Of a DNA stretch of 64,000 bases, positions 57,005 through 64,000 are shown one piece after another. Location: positions 248,001 to 312,000 of the forward strand of contig PEBW01000001.1 of the NCBI GenBank assembly GCA_003050565.1, read 5' to 3'. Position 1 is the stretch's first letter. Each line of letters opens with the position of its first letter. The position numbers and the translations under genes were made by a program. The notes below the pieces were generated by a model. It saw nothing but the letters and a program-made list of their open reading frames with translations. It ran no database searches and was not told the origin of the DNA. The stretch is from Brockia lithotrophica (lineage in GTDB: Bacteria; Bacillota; Bacilli; Thermicanales; DSM-22653).

Positions 57005-58813
57005 TTACGCGTCCGCATCTCCCTCGGGGCGGGCAAAGTGCTCTGCGATGAAGCCTTCCAGAAGGGCGAGCTTCCGCTTCGCCTCTTCTTCGTCCGCTCC
57101 CACGACTCCCAGGTACGCCTTGAGCTTCGGTTCCGTTCCGGAAGGCCGTACGGCAAGCCACGATCCGTCTGCGAAGATCCAGCGCACAACGTCGGAACGC
57201 GGGAGCGCCAGGGGGATTTTTTCCCCCGAACGCACGTCCGTAGCCGAGCGCTCCAAGTAGTCCTCTCGCCTGACGAGGGGGAGGAATCCCACGGCTTCCG
57301 GCGCGAGCCGACGAAAGGCGGCCATTTTGGCTTCCCGAACGACTTCTCCGTTCGCTCCGGGGTAGGTGTAGGAGAGGAGCTTTTCGCGGTGCACCCCGTA
57401 CAGCCCTTCGATTTCCCGGAGGAGATCCCACGCCGTACGCCCCTGGGCGCGGAGCTCGGCGACGAGTTGGGACACGAGAAGCGCGGCCTGTACGGCGTCT
57501 TTGTCGCGCACAAACGAGCCCGCCAGGTAGCCGTAGCTTTCCTCGAAGCCGAAGACAAACGTGTGCGATCCGGTCGTTTCGAACTCCAGGATTTTTTCTC
57601 CGATAAACTTAAACCCCGTGAGTACGTCGAAGACGCTGAGGCCGTGGGCCTCGGCGATTTTCCGCCCGAGCTCGGTCGTGACGATCGTCTTCACCACCGC
57701 GCCGTTGGGAGGGAGAGTCCCCTCCTCTTCCACCACCGCGCCGTTGGGAGGGAGAGTCCCCTCCTCTTCCCGCCTGCGCAGGAGGTAGGCGAGAAGGAGG
57801 ACGCCCAGCTGATTTCCCGTGAGGCGCCGGAGGATCCCGTCGGACCCGCGGACGAAGACGCCGAGCCGGTCGGCGTCGGGGTCGGTCGCCAGAACGAGAT
57901 CGGCCTCGAGCTTGTCTGCCCAATCGAGCGCGAGGCGAAAGACTTCCTCCTCCTCGGGGTTGGGAACGCGCACGGTAGGGAAGTTTCCGTCCGGATCTCG
58001 CTGTTCGGGGACGAGGAAAACTTCGGAAAACCCCTTCCGCCGGAGAACGGTCTCTACAGGCCTGCCCCCCGTCCCGTGTAGAGGGGTATAGACGATGCGC
58101 AAGGAAGCGGCACTGCGCTGCCCTTCCGGGGTGAGGGGGAGGAGGTCGAGGACGCGCGCGTAGTACGCCTCGTCCACGGATTCTCCGATGCACTCCACGA
58201 GGCCTCGCGCCCGCGCCTCGGCGAGGGGAAGGACGGGCACGCGGAAGGGGTCGGCGATGCGTTCCATCTCGCGCGTGAGGGCTTCGGCAAACCGAAGGGT
58301 GATTTGCCCCCCGTCTTCGCCGTACACCTTGTACCCGTTGTACTCCGGCGGATTGTGGCTCGCCGTAATCACGATCCCCGCAAGGGCCTTTAGGTGCCGT
58401 ACGGCAAAGGAGAGTTCCGGCGTCGGACGAACGTCGTCGAAGAGGTATGCGCGTACCCCTGCGGCGGCAAGAACGCCCGCGGCCTCTTCGGCAAACAGCC
58501 GCGAGTTGCGGCGGGAGTCGTAGGCGATGACCACGCCCCGCGACCCGTCGCCGTATGTTCCCAAAAGGTAGCGGGCGAGAGCCGCCGTGGCGCGCCGTAC
58601 GACGTATCGGTTCATGCGCGCCGTGCCCGCGCCCATGATTCCGCGCAATCCGCCTGTGCCGAAGGGAAGGTCGCGGTAGAACCGGTCGAGGATCTCATCG
58701 GACGTGAGGTGGCGCAGTTCCCGAGCCGTGTCTTCGTCTACGGGGGCCGCGAGCCAGCGCGCGTATTCCCGCTCGGCGCGCTTTTCCCATTCGGCGAGAG
58801 CGTGCCGCTCCAC
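57005..58813 (-). CDS. pgcA: Alpha-phosphoglucomutase/phosphomannomutase with internal tandem duplication
   Basis: Interconverts glucose-6-phosphate and glucose-1-phosphate, the substrate of galU. It has 602 residues: catalytic Ser in GIVITASHNPPEYNGYK, metal loop ATDPDADRLG, FGFEESYGY (sugar-binding loop) and AVRPSGTEPKLK (phosphate site). Residues 349-374 are two copies of EEEGTLPPNGAVV from an exact 39-bp tandem repeat. GTG at 58813 is six bases after GGGGAGGTG; an in-frame start 20 codons upstream overlaps the -10 element. Confidence 0.93.
   Translation of the reverse strand: MERHALAEWEKRAEREYARWLAAPVDEDTARELRHLTSDEILDRFYRDLPFGTGGLRGIMGAGTARMNRYVVRRATAALARYLLGTYGDGSRGVVIAYDSRRNSRLFAEEAAGVLAAAGVRAYLFDDVRPTPELSFAVRHLKALAGIVITASHNPPEYNGYKVYGEDGGQITLRFAEALTREMERIADPFRVPVLPLAEARARGLVECIGESVDEAYYARVLDLLPLTPEGQRSAASLRIVYTPLHGTGGRPVETVLRRKGFSEVFLVPEQRDPDGNFPTVRVPNPEEEEVFRLALDWADKLEADLVLATDPDADRLGVFVRGSDGILRRLTGNQLGVLLLAYLLRRREEEGTLPPNGAVVEEEGTLPPNGAVVKTIVTTELGRKIAEAHGLSVFDVLTGFKFIGEKILEFETTGSHTFVFGFEESYGYLAGSFVRDKDAVQAALLVSQLVAELRAQGRTAWDLLREIEGLYGVHREKLLSYTYPGANGEVVREAKMAAFRRLAPEAVGFLPLVRREDYLERSATDVRSGEKIPLALPRSDVVRWIFADGSWLAVRPSGTEPKLKAYLGVVGADEEEAKRKLALLEGFIAEHFARPEGDADA
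57692..57769. repeat. Exact 39-bp tandem duplication inside pgcA
   Basis: The units 57692-57730 and 57731-57769 are identical base for base and add 13 codons in frame. No third copy exists. Confidence 0.97.
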
Positions 58814-58871
58814 ACCCCGCACCTCCCCATTTGCCGGCTCTCCGTGTTCTCGTGCGCACGTTCTGCGAGCC

Positions 58872-58880
58872 ATTATACCA
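58872..58880 (-). promoter_or_regulatory. Extended -10 promoter of pgcA
   Basis: Minus-strand TGG-TATAAT, about 60 bases before the pgcA start; no clear -35. Confidence 0.5.
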
Positions 58881-59139
58881 AAATCTCACTCCAGCTTGGC
58901 CTTTCCCGCATCCATGCTCCCGAGCTCCACCTCCGACCTTTGTTCGCCGCGCAAGAACTCGATGCGAAGGCCGAACGCTCGGCCACCTGGGCGAGGTCGT
59001 CGGAAAGGGAAATGTCGGCGGGCGTCGGGGTATCCGAGGGTGCAGGTGCTTCTCTCGACCTGACCTGAAAAAGAAAGGAAGCGAGGACAACGAGGAACTC
59101 CCCAACCAAGGGAAATCGGGCAAGCGGGCGCAAACGCAC
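58873..59139 (-). pseudogene. Small membrane-anchored hypothetical gene, possibly frameshifted
   Basis: GTG at 59139 follows AAAGGAGGGGG and opens an 88-codon frame with an N-terminal hydrophobic helix (FPLVGEFLVVLASFLFQV) and then a polar ADISLSDDLAQVAE segment. After about residue 54 (near 58980) this frame loses coding character. The frame reached by a one-base shift has strongly G/C-biased third positions and reads GRAFGLRIEFLRGEQRSEV to a stop at about 58884. I infer a single small protein split by a one-base deletion, or a decaying gene. It occupies the place of yycJ after yycI but shows no metallo-beta-lactamase motif. It fills most of the 428-bp gap between pgcA and yycI. Confidence 0.4.
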
Positions 59140-59241
59140 GCCGCCCCCTCCTTTCGCGTTGGCGATCTCGCTGTCCCTAGCGTGCCCGACCCGGCCTTTC
59201 TTTAGCGGGAAAATCGCCTGGGCGGAGTCGTCCGAAAATCC

Positions 59242-59961
59242 TCAGGGACGCGAAGGGGGGGCCCCCGGCTGCAGGAGGAGGCCGAGAAAGCCGCTCACGT
59301 CGTACACCTGATCCCCCACCGTCGCCCGCCACACAGGGACGATCAGGCGGAGCGTCTCCTTTTCCCCGTAGGGTACGAGGCGGAAGCCGGCCTCGAGCCG
59401 ATCGATCTTTTTCCCCGGGGGGAGGACGCCGGCGTCTGCGAGCACTTGGGCGACACTTTCCGGAGGGATGAGGAGGCGCGGCGGACCCTTGTCTCGCGGT
59501 ACGACGGGGTGGAGGTGTACCGTCCTTCGATCGTCCTCGACCTCTGCCCACCCGTCGAAGACGGGATAGCCGTCGAGAAGCTGGCGGTAGACCGCCCTAC
59601 CGCTCGCCTTCCCGACCAGGCGGAAGCCGCGGGCGTAGGGGAAGTACTCGGCAAGTGCCGCTTCTTCCCTCCCCTCGGGCAGGGGAGCGGGAAGGACGGC
59701 GGTCCACGCCCCTCGCCCTTCCGCTACGAGCCGAACTTCGGGGAGCGCGAGGTTCGCGTACGTCTCGTCCACCGTCCAGTAGGAGAGGTAAGGCTGGTCT
59801 CGCCCGATACCCGCGGGAAGCCCGGTGTTCCGCGTATCTCCGGGGATAAGGGGGTGAAACCCTTCGTAAACGAAGCGCTCCCCGAACCAGAGGACGACGA
59901 GGAAGGCGTCGAGGAGGAGGAAGAGAAGGAGAAGGTAAAAGAGCGGCTTCGCCTCCCTCAC
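59242..59961 (-). CDS. yycI: WalK regulator YycI-like protein
   Basis: 239 residues: one N-terminal membrane helix (KPLFYLLLLFLLLDAFLVVLWF) and an extracytoplasmic beta-rich domain. With YycH it restrains WalK in Bacillus. The call rests on topology, size and position after yycH; sequence motifs are weak. GTG at 59961 overlaps the yycH stop (GTGA). Confidence 0.75.
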   Translation of the reverse strand: MREAKPLFYLLLLFLLLDAFLVVLWFGERFVYEGFHPLIPGDTRNTGLPAGIGRDQPYLSYWTVDETYANLALPEVRLVAEGRGAWTAVLPAPLPEGREEAALAEYFPYARGFRLVGKASGRAVYRQLLDGYPVFDGWAEVEDDRRTVHLHPVVPRDKGPPRLLIPPESVAQVLADAGVLPPGKKIDRLEAGFRLVPYGEKETLRLIVPVWRATVGDQVYDVSGFLGLLLQPGAPPSRP

Positions 59962-61190
59962 GGACCTCCCCCTTTCCCCTCGGCGGAGACGAACTCGCGC
60001 GTCTGGGGCGACCACCAGTACGCGTGCGGACGCGCGATTCCCTGTTCCGGAGGGTCGCCTTCAACGAACTCGTAGGCGACGAGCCACACGGCATCCGGAA
60101 ACGGCCCTTTGAGCTCGCCGCCCGGGGGTGTGAGGGTAACCGTCTCCGGAAGCGTTTCAAGAGAAGTGCGCTTCCGCAAGGGCCATCGGCCTTCCACGAC
60201 CTGCGGTCCGTTCATCCGGAGTTCGATTTCCCCAAAGGGGACGGGCCCCGTTGGTCCCGTCGCGAGAAGGGGGAATCCTTCCACGTGCTCGACAAAGTGA
60301 AGGATCACGTCGCCGCCTTCGCGTTCCTCGCCGACAAAGATCGCGGGAAAGAGGAGGCCTCCGTGGCGATTAAAGAAGATCGCCGCAGAAGAGAGAGGGG
60401 AAGGGTGTGCCGCCTCGTCCCGTCGGAGTGCCGGAGCAAAGTACGTGACCTGGCCGTCCTCTCCGAAGCGCACGCTCTCCACCCCGTTCGTGAAGATCTG
60501 GGCGCCCGTCCGCTCGCGGAAGGCGCGAAAGTTGGGGGCATCGAAAAAGAGGCGCGAGAGGTGTTCTTCGGGAGAAGGGGTTTCGTAGGCAATGCGGTAG
60601 ACGGGAAGGCGGATTTCCGAAGTGGGAACGACAAGGGGAAACCGCCCTTCGCCCCGGGGGATCTCACGCGCGGACACGCTCCGGTCGAGGTACAGCGTGA
60701 GGGGGTCCCACCCTCCGGGGAGAACTTCCCCGACGTATGTCGTGTGGTTGCCGCGGAGAAAGCTCCCTCCGCGCGCCGGTCGCTCCGCGAGCGGGAGGTC
60801 TTCCCAGAGACCGAGTTCTTCGATTTCCTCGCCCACGACGCCGGCAAAGGAGGGGGGAGAGGGAGGAGGAAAGGGAGAAAGAGAGGTGAAGGTAAACGCG
60901 CGGTAGGGAAAGGGGAGGAGAGATCCTTCCCGCCAAGGGCCGTGCACGGCGGAGGCGAGGGTGCCAACCGGCACCCCGTAGACGACCCGCACGTCGTCCC
61001 CCACGCGGTACACCCCGATCCCCCACAAGAAGTCTGCGGGCGTGAGCTGCCCTTCCTTCTCGGGGGCGGGTTCGACGGCGCGCGCGTAAGGAAGAAGGGG
61101 AGGCTCTTCTTGCCAAATCCGGTACGTGAGAAGAACGCTCACCCCCACGAGAAAGGCGAGGAGAATGCCGAAGAGGCGTTCAGCGCGCAC
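59958..61190 (-). CDS. yycH: WalK regulator YycH-like protein
   Basis: 410 residues with a single N-terminal helix (LFGILLAFLVGVSVLLTYRIW) and a large extracytoplasmic domain. Position directly after walK and before yycI, plus length, identify YycH. LTYRIWQEEP after the helix resembles the LT..WT pattern of the family. GTG at 61190 is six bases after GGGAGGTG and overlaps the end of walK. Confidence 0.82.
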   Translation of the reverse strand: MRAERLFGILLAFLVGVSVLLTYRIWQEEPPLLPYARAVEPAPEKEGQLTPADFLWGIGVYRVGDDVRVVYGVPVGTLASAVHGPWREGSLLPFPYRAFTFTSLSPFPPPSPPSFAGVVGEEIEELGLWEDLPLAERPARGGSFLRGNHTTYVGEVLPGGWDPLTLYLDRSVSAREIPRGEGRFPLVVPTSEIRLPVYRIAYETPSPEEHLSRLFFDAPNFRAFRERTGAQIFTNGVESVRFGEDGQVTYFAPALRRDEAAHPSPLSSAAIFFNRHGGLLFPAIFVGEEREGGDVILHFVEHVEGFPLLATGPTGPVPFGEIELRMNGPQVVEGRWPLRKRTSLETLPETVTLTPPGGELKGPFPDAVWLVAYEFVEGDPPEQGIARPHAYWWSPQTREFVSAEGKGGGP

Positions 61191-62985
61191 AATCCCCACC
61201 TCCCGGCAGGTAGAGCGTGGCCGTCGTCCCCACACCTTCCTGCGAAGCGATGGATATGTCCCCGCCGTGCAGGCGGACGATTTCCCGGGAAATAGCGAGT
61301 CCGAGCCCCGTTCCTCCGGGATTTCGGCTGCGCGACCGGTCTACGCGGTAAAAACGCTCAAACACATAAGGTAGATCGGCGGCCGGAATCCCCACGCCCG
61401 TGTCGCGCACGGCGATCCGCAGGCGGCCGCCTTCCTCTCCCACCTCGAGGCTCACCTTCCCCTTGGGGGGCGTAAACTGGAGGGCATTGTCCAAGAGGTT
61501 GTCGAGGACGCGGTTCATCCGCTCGACGTCCAGAGAAGCGCAGAGACGGTGTTCGGGGAGACGGAACGTAAACTCCACGTCCTTCTGGCGAAAACGCATG
61601 GCAAAGCGCTCGACGACCTCCGCGATCCACGCGTGAACGTCCGTCGGGACGAGGTGGAGGGTCATCTCGCCGGCGTCGATGCGGCTCAAGGTGAGGAGGT
61701 CCGCGATGAGGCGTTCCATTCTCCCCGCCTCGCGCAGAGCGACGGCGAGAAAGTGCCGCGCGTTCGGGGGAAGTTCTTCCTCCTCGGCAGCCTCCAGGTA
61801 CGCCCGGATGGCCGTGAGCGGCGTGCGAAGTTCGTGCGACACGTGGGCGACGAACTCCTTCTGCCGCGCTTCGCGCCGCATTTCTTCCGTGACGTCCGTG
61901 ACGGCCACGACGACGCCTCCGTCGGGCAAGGGGTTCGTCTTGATCCGGAGGTTTCGACTTCCCCTCTCCAGGAGAAACGCCCCCGCTTCGCTAAAGAGGT
62001 TACCAAGATCCTCGTCCGACGGGAGGGCGAAGAGTTCAGAAAGCGTCCGTCCCTCGACCTGCGAAACGCCCAAGAGTTCCAAGGCTACGGCGTTCGCCGC
62101 ATACACCCGACCGCGGTCGTCGGCGGCGAGAATCCCTTCCGCCACGTGGGCGACGACCGCCGCGAGGCGGTGGCGTTCCGCCTCTGCCGTATGGAGTGCA
62201 TCTCGAAGCGCCTCGGCCATACGCACGAACGCGCGGTCGAGCCGCCCGAGCTCGTCTGCTTCCTCGCTTGGCCTGCGCGAGGGGAACTCGCCGCGGGACA
62301 GGGCTTCCGCTTCCGCCGTTAGGGCGACGATGGGGGCCGAGATTCCCCGGGCAAAGAAGAGGACGACGAGGGCGCTCACCCCAAGGGCGATGGCGCCCGA
62401 GGTGAAGAAGAGCCTGCGCAAGTCGGCGATGAGGCGAAATGTCTCGGCGGCCGGGACGTCCATGACTACAGCGCCTACGACGCTCCCCTGATCGCGAATG
62501 GGGAAGGCGGCCACGCGAAAGACCTCTCCTTCCTCGCCGCGGACAAACGGGCCCACCGTGGCTACTCCCTCAAGGGCGCGTTCGACGCCCTCGTGGCGCA
62601 ACTTGTGCCCCACGACGCGTGGGTCTGAAGGAACGCTCGCGACTACAAAGCCGCGATTGTCCACCACGTAGACGCGCCCGCTCGTCAGCGGGGTAAAGTT
62701 GCGCACGATCGTCTCGATGTCCTCGAGGAGCACGTCCTCCCGCGCGGGGAACTCCGACGAAAGGTAGGGAGCGAGGTAGAACGCCAGGAATTCGCCCTCC
62801 ACGCGCACGGCATCGTCCAGGCGGCCGACGTAAAACGCCTTGAGGTTCGTGGCGAAGAGCGCGCCCACGAGCTCGAGGGTGAAGAGGAGGAGGAGGGAAA
62901 AGATGAGCGTGAATTTGAGCCACAGAGGCGTGCCGCGGGCGTGAAACGCCCGGTAAAACCACTCACGTACGGTCGTCGTCTTCAT
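61180..62985 (-). CDS. walK: Cell-wall sensor histidine kinase WalK
   Basis: Sensor of the essential WalRK system that controls wall hydrolases. 601 residues: membrane helix 24-44, extracytoplasmic Cache-like domain (45-190), second helix (193-212), HAMP (213-265), PAS (270-380), HisKA with FVAHVSHELRTPLTAI, and HATPase motifs NLLDNALQFTP, DTGVGIPA and GGTGLGLAIS. All kinase boxes are intact, in contrast to the sensor gene at 46746. It overlaps walR by 23 bases. Confidence 0.95.
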   Translation of the reverse strand: MKTTTVREWFYRAFHARGTPLWLKFTLIFSLLLLFTLELVGALFATNLKAFYVGRLDDAVRVEGEFLAFYLAPYLSSEFPAREDVLLEDIETIVRNFTPLTSGRVYVVDNRGFVVASVPSDPRVVGHKLRHEGVERALEGVATVGPFVRGEEGEVFRVAAFPIRDQGSVVGAVVMDVPAAETFRLIADLRRLFFTSGAIALGVSALVVLFFARGISAPIVALTAEAEALSRGEFPSRRPSEEADELGRLDRAFVRMAEALRDALHTAEAERHRLAAVVAHVAEGILAADDRGRVYAANAVALELLGVSQVEGRTLSELFALPSDEDLGNLFSEAGAFLLERGSRNLRIKTNPLPDGGVVVAVTDVTEEMRREARQKEFVAHVSHELRTPLTAIRAYLEAAEEEELPPNARHFLAVALREAGRMERLIADLLTLSRIDAGEMTLHLVPTDVHAWIAEVVERFAMRFRQKDVEFTFRLPEHRLCASLDVERMNRVLDNLLDNALQFTPPKGKVSLEVGEEGGRLRIAVRDTGVGIPAADLPYVFERFYRVDRSRSRNPGGTGLGLAISREIVRLHGGDISIASQEGVGTTATLYLPGGGDCAR

Positions 62986-63667
62986 GGGGGATGTAGTACC
63001 CCGCCCCCCTCCGCGTACGCACGATTTCGGGACGCGCGGGGTCGCGCTCTACCTTTTCGCGCAGACGGCGGATCGTCACGTCTACCGTGCGCACGTCGCC
63101 TGTGTACTCGTACCCCCACACCTCGCGCAAAAGTTCCTCCCGCGACACCACGTTTCCCCGCCGGAGGAGGAGGTACGTAAACACCTCGAACTCCTTCTGC
63201 GTCAGGGGTAGGACGTCTTCGCCCCTGCGCACGACGAGAATCCCCAGGTCGACCGTGAGGTCAAACACGCGCAGGATTCTCCTCGGTTCTTCTTGCCGCT
63301 TGCCTTGCGCCCGGCGGAGATGGGCCCGCACGCGGGCGATGAGCTCTCTCCGCCCGAAGGGCTTGGTCACGTAGTCGTCCGCCCCGAGTTCGAGGCCGAG
63401 AACCTTGTCGAGCTCCTCTCCCTTGGCCGTGAGGATGAGCACGGGGACGTCGCGCACCCTCCGGAGCCTCCGGAGAAGCTCGAGGCCGTCGAGCTTGGGG
63501 AGCATGAGGTCGAGGATGACGAGGTCCACCGGAGCTTCCAGGGCGAGGCGCAACCCCGTTTCTCCGTCGTACGCCGTGAGCGTACGAAACCCTTCTTTTT
63601 CCAGGTGGTACTTCACGATCTCGGCGATCGCCTCTTCGTCTTCTACGATGAGGATGGTCTCTGCCAT
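62963..63667 (-). CDS. walR: Response regulator WalR (OmpR family)
   Basis: 234 residues: receiver domain with ILIVEDEEAIAEIVKYHL, phospho-acceptor Asp in LVILDLMLPKLDG and Lys in YVTKPFGRREL; winged-helix C-terminus with LTQKEFEVFTYLL and VDVTIRRLREKVE, ending TRRGAGYYI. ATG at 63667 lies seven bases after GGAGGG. First gene of the walRK-yycHI operon. Confidence 0.96.
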   Translation of the reverse strand: MAETILIVEDEEAIAEIVKYHLEKEGFRTLTAYDGETGLRLALEAPVDLVILDLMLPKLDGLELLRRLRRVRDVPVLILTAKGEELDKVLGLELGADDYVTKPFGRRELIARVRAHLRRAQGKRQEEPRRILRVFDLTVDLGILVVRRGEDVLPLTQKEFEVFTYLLLRRGNVVSREELLREVWGYEYTGDVRTVDVTIRRLREKVERDPARPEIVRTRRGAGYYIPHEDDDRT

Positions 63668-63688
63668 TTCGTGTCCCTCCAAAAATCC

Positions 63689-63694
63689 ATTATA
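63689..63694 (-). promoter_or_regulatory. -10 element upstream of walR
   Basis: Minus-strand TATAAT about 22 bases before walR; no recognisable -35 at normal spacing. Confidence 0.45.
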
Positions 63695-63736
63695 CCTTGC
63701 GGCTCGAGTTCCGTACGGAGAACGCCTTGTCCCAAC

Positions 63737-63763
63737 AAAAAAACCCGGGCCGTTTGGCCCGGG
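63737..63763 (-). terminator. Rho-independent terminator after the M23 gene
   Basis: Perfect eight-base stem (CCCGGGCC with GGCCCGGG), AAAC loop and TTTTTTT on the minus strand, 15 bases past the M23 stop; it isolates the walRK operon. Confidence 0.95.
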
Positions 63764-63778
63764 GATGGACGCAGGTGG

Positions 63779-64000
63779 TCAGCGCGCCCGATAGTAGCTC
63801 AGTGGGTTCGTGGGCGTCCCGTTCTTCCGAATCTCGAAGTGGAGGTGAATGCCCGTGGCATTCCCCGTCATGCCCATGATCCCGATCTTCTGCCCCTGCT
63901 CAACGCGTTGACCTGCGGAGACGAGTATCTGCGCCAGGTGGGCGTAGTACGTGGAGTACCCGTTGCCGTGGTCGACGATCACGAGGTTCCCGTAACCGGA
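63779..64000 (-). CDS. M23-family metallopeptidase (partial, N-terminus beyond window)
   Basis: The last 73 residues of an M23 domain: SGYGNLVIVDHGNGYSTYYA, then HLAQ and GNATGIHLHFEIRKNG with the final zinc His. The N-terminal part with the first ligands lies outside. The tail is similar to the gene at 35561 (GNATG.HLHFE, NPL), so the two are probably paralogues. In other Bacillales a wall peptidase often lies upstream of walRK. Confidence 0.85.
   Translation of the reverse strand, partial: SGYGNLVIVDHGNGYSTYYAHLAQILVSAGQRVEQGQKIGIMGMTGNATGIHLHFEIRKNGTPTNPLSYYRAR

Overview
This 64-kb window is a gene-dense, high-GC stretch of the chromosome of an endospore-forming Bacillota, most like a thermophilic Bacillales lineage. 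The evidence is the gene set. It holds spoIIID, spoIIQ, spoIID, spoIIR and spo0F, the last implying a Bacilli-type phosphorelay. It also holds rpoE (RNA polymerase delta), the walR-walK-yycH-yycI block, hemE-hemH-hemY, an flhP-flhO-mbl-spoIIID cluster and a run syntenic with the B. subtilis ywl/glyA/upp/atp region. I cannot name the species. No rRNA, tRNA, CRISPR array, prophage or insertion sequence was seen. Nearly every gene lies on the minus strand; only three genes (an orphan ABC ATPase, a class A penicillin-binding protein and a kinase-like sensor) lie on the plus strand.

Layout, left to right: galU (cut by the window edge), fabZ, a one-helix EpuA-family protein, flhP, flhO, mbl, spoIIID, spoIIQ, spoIID, murA and a YwzB-like membrane protein (1-8.4 kb). 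A complex-I operon, nuoABCDHIJKLN on the minus strand, has no nuoM (8.5-16.8 kb). The ATP synthase operon atpZ-I-B-E-F-H-A-G-D-C follows (16.9-24.3 kb). Then come upp, the ABC ATPase, and glyA-ywlG-rpiB-DUF1292-ywlE-ywlC (24.4-30.5 kb), with a DnaA-box array between ywlC and hom. Next are hom, spoIIR, prmC, prfA, rpmE, an M23 peptidase, glpX, fba, spo0F, pyrG and rpoE (30.6-41 kb); then speB-speE, the PBP, a ROK sugar kinase and tmk (41-46.5 kb). The last part holds the kinase-like sensor, an M16C peptidase, a bactofilin, an M23 peptidase, deoD, hemY-hemH-hemE, pgcA, a possibly frameshifted small gene, yycI-yycH-walK-walR, and an M23 peptidase cut by the right edge.

Functionally the window couples energy conversion (NDH-1-like complex plus F1Fo), cell-envelope building and remodelling (galU, pgcA, murA, PBP, four M23-fold proteins, WalRK, Mbl), sporulation control and translation maturation (PrfA/PrmC, YwlC). 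Genes are packed with start-stop overlaps, and three convergent pairs overlap at their 3' ends.

The most unusual observations are: a CTP synthase whose glutaminase domain has lost its catalytic Cys and His; a complex-I operon lacking nuoM; an ATP synthase c subunit in which every Gly of the helix-1 glycine motif is Ala; a sensor joining an AcoR-like input domain to a kinase core with a decayed ATP-binding region; and DnaA boxes at exact 12-bp steps upstream of ywlC. All functional calls rest on reading the sequence and on recalled family knowledge; no database search was run.
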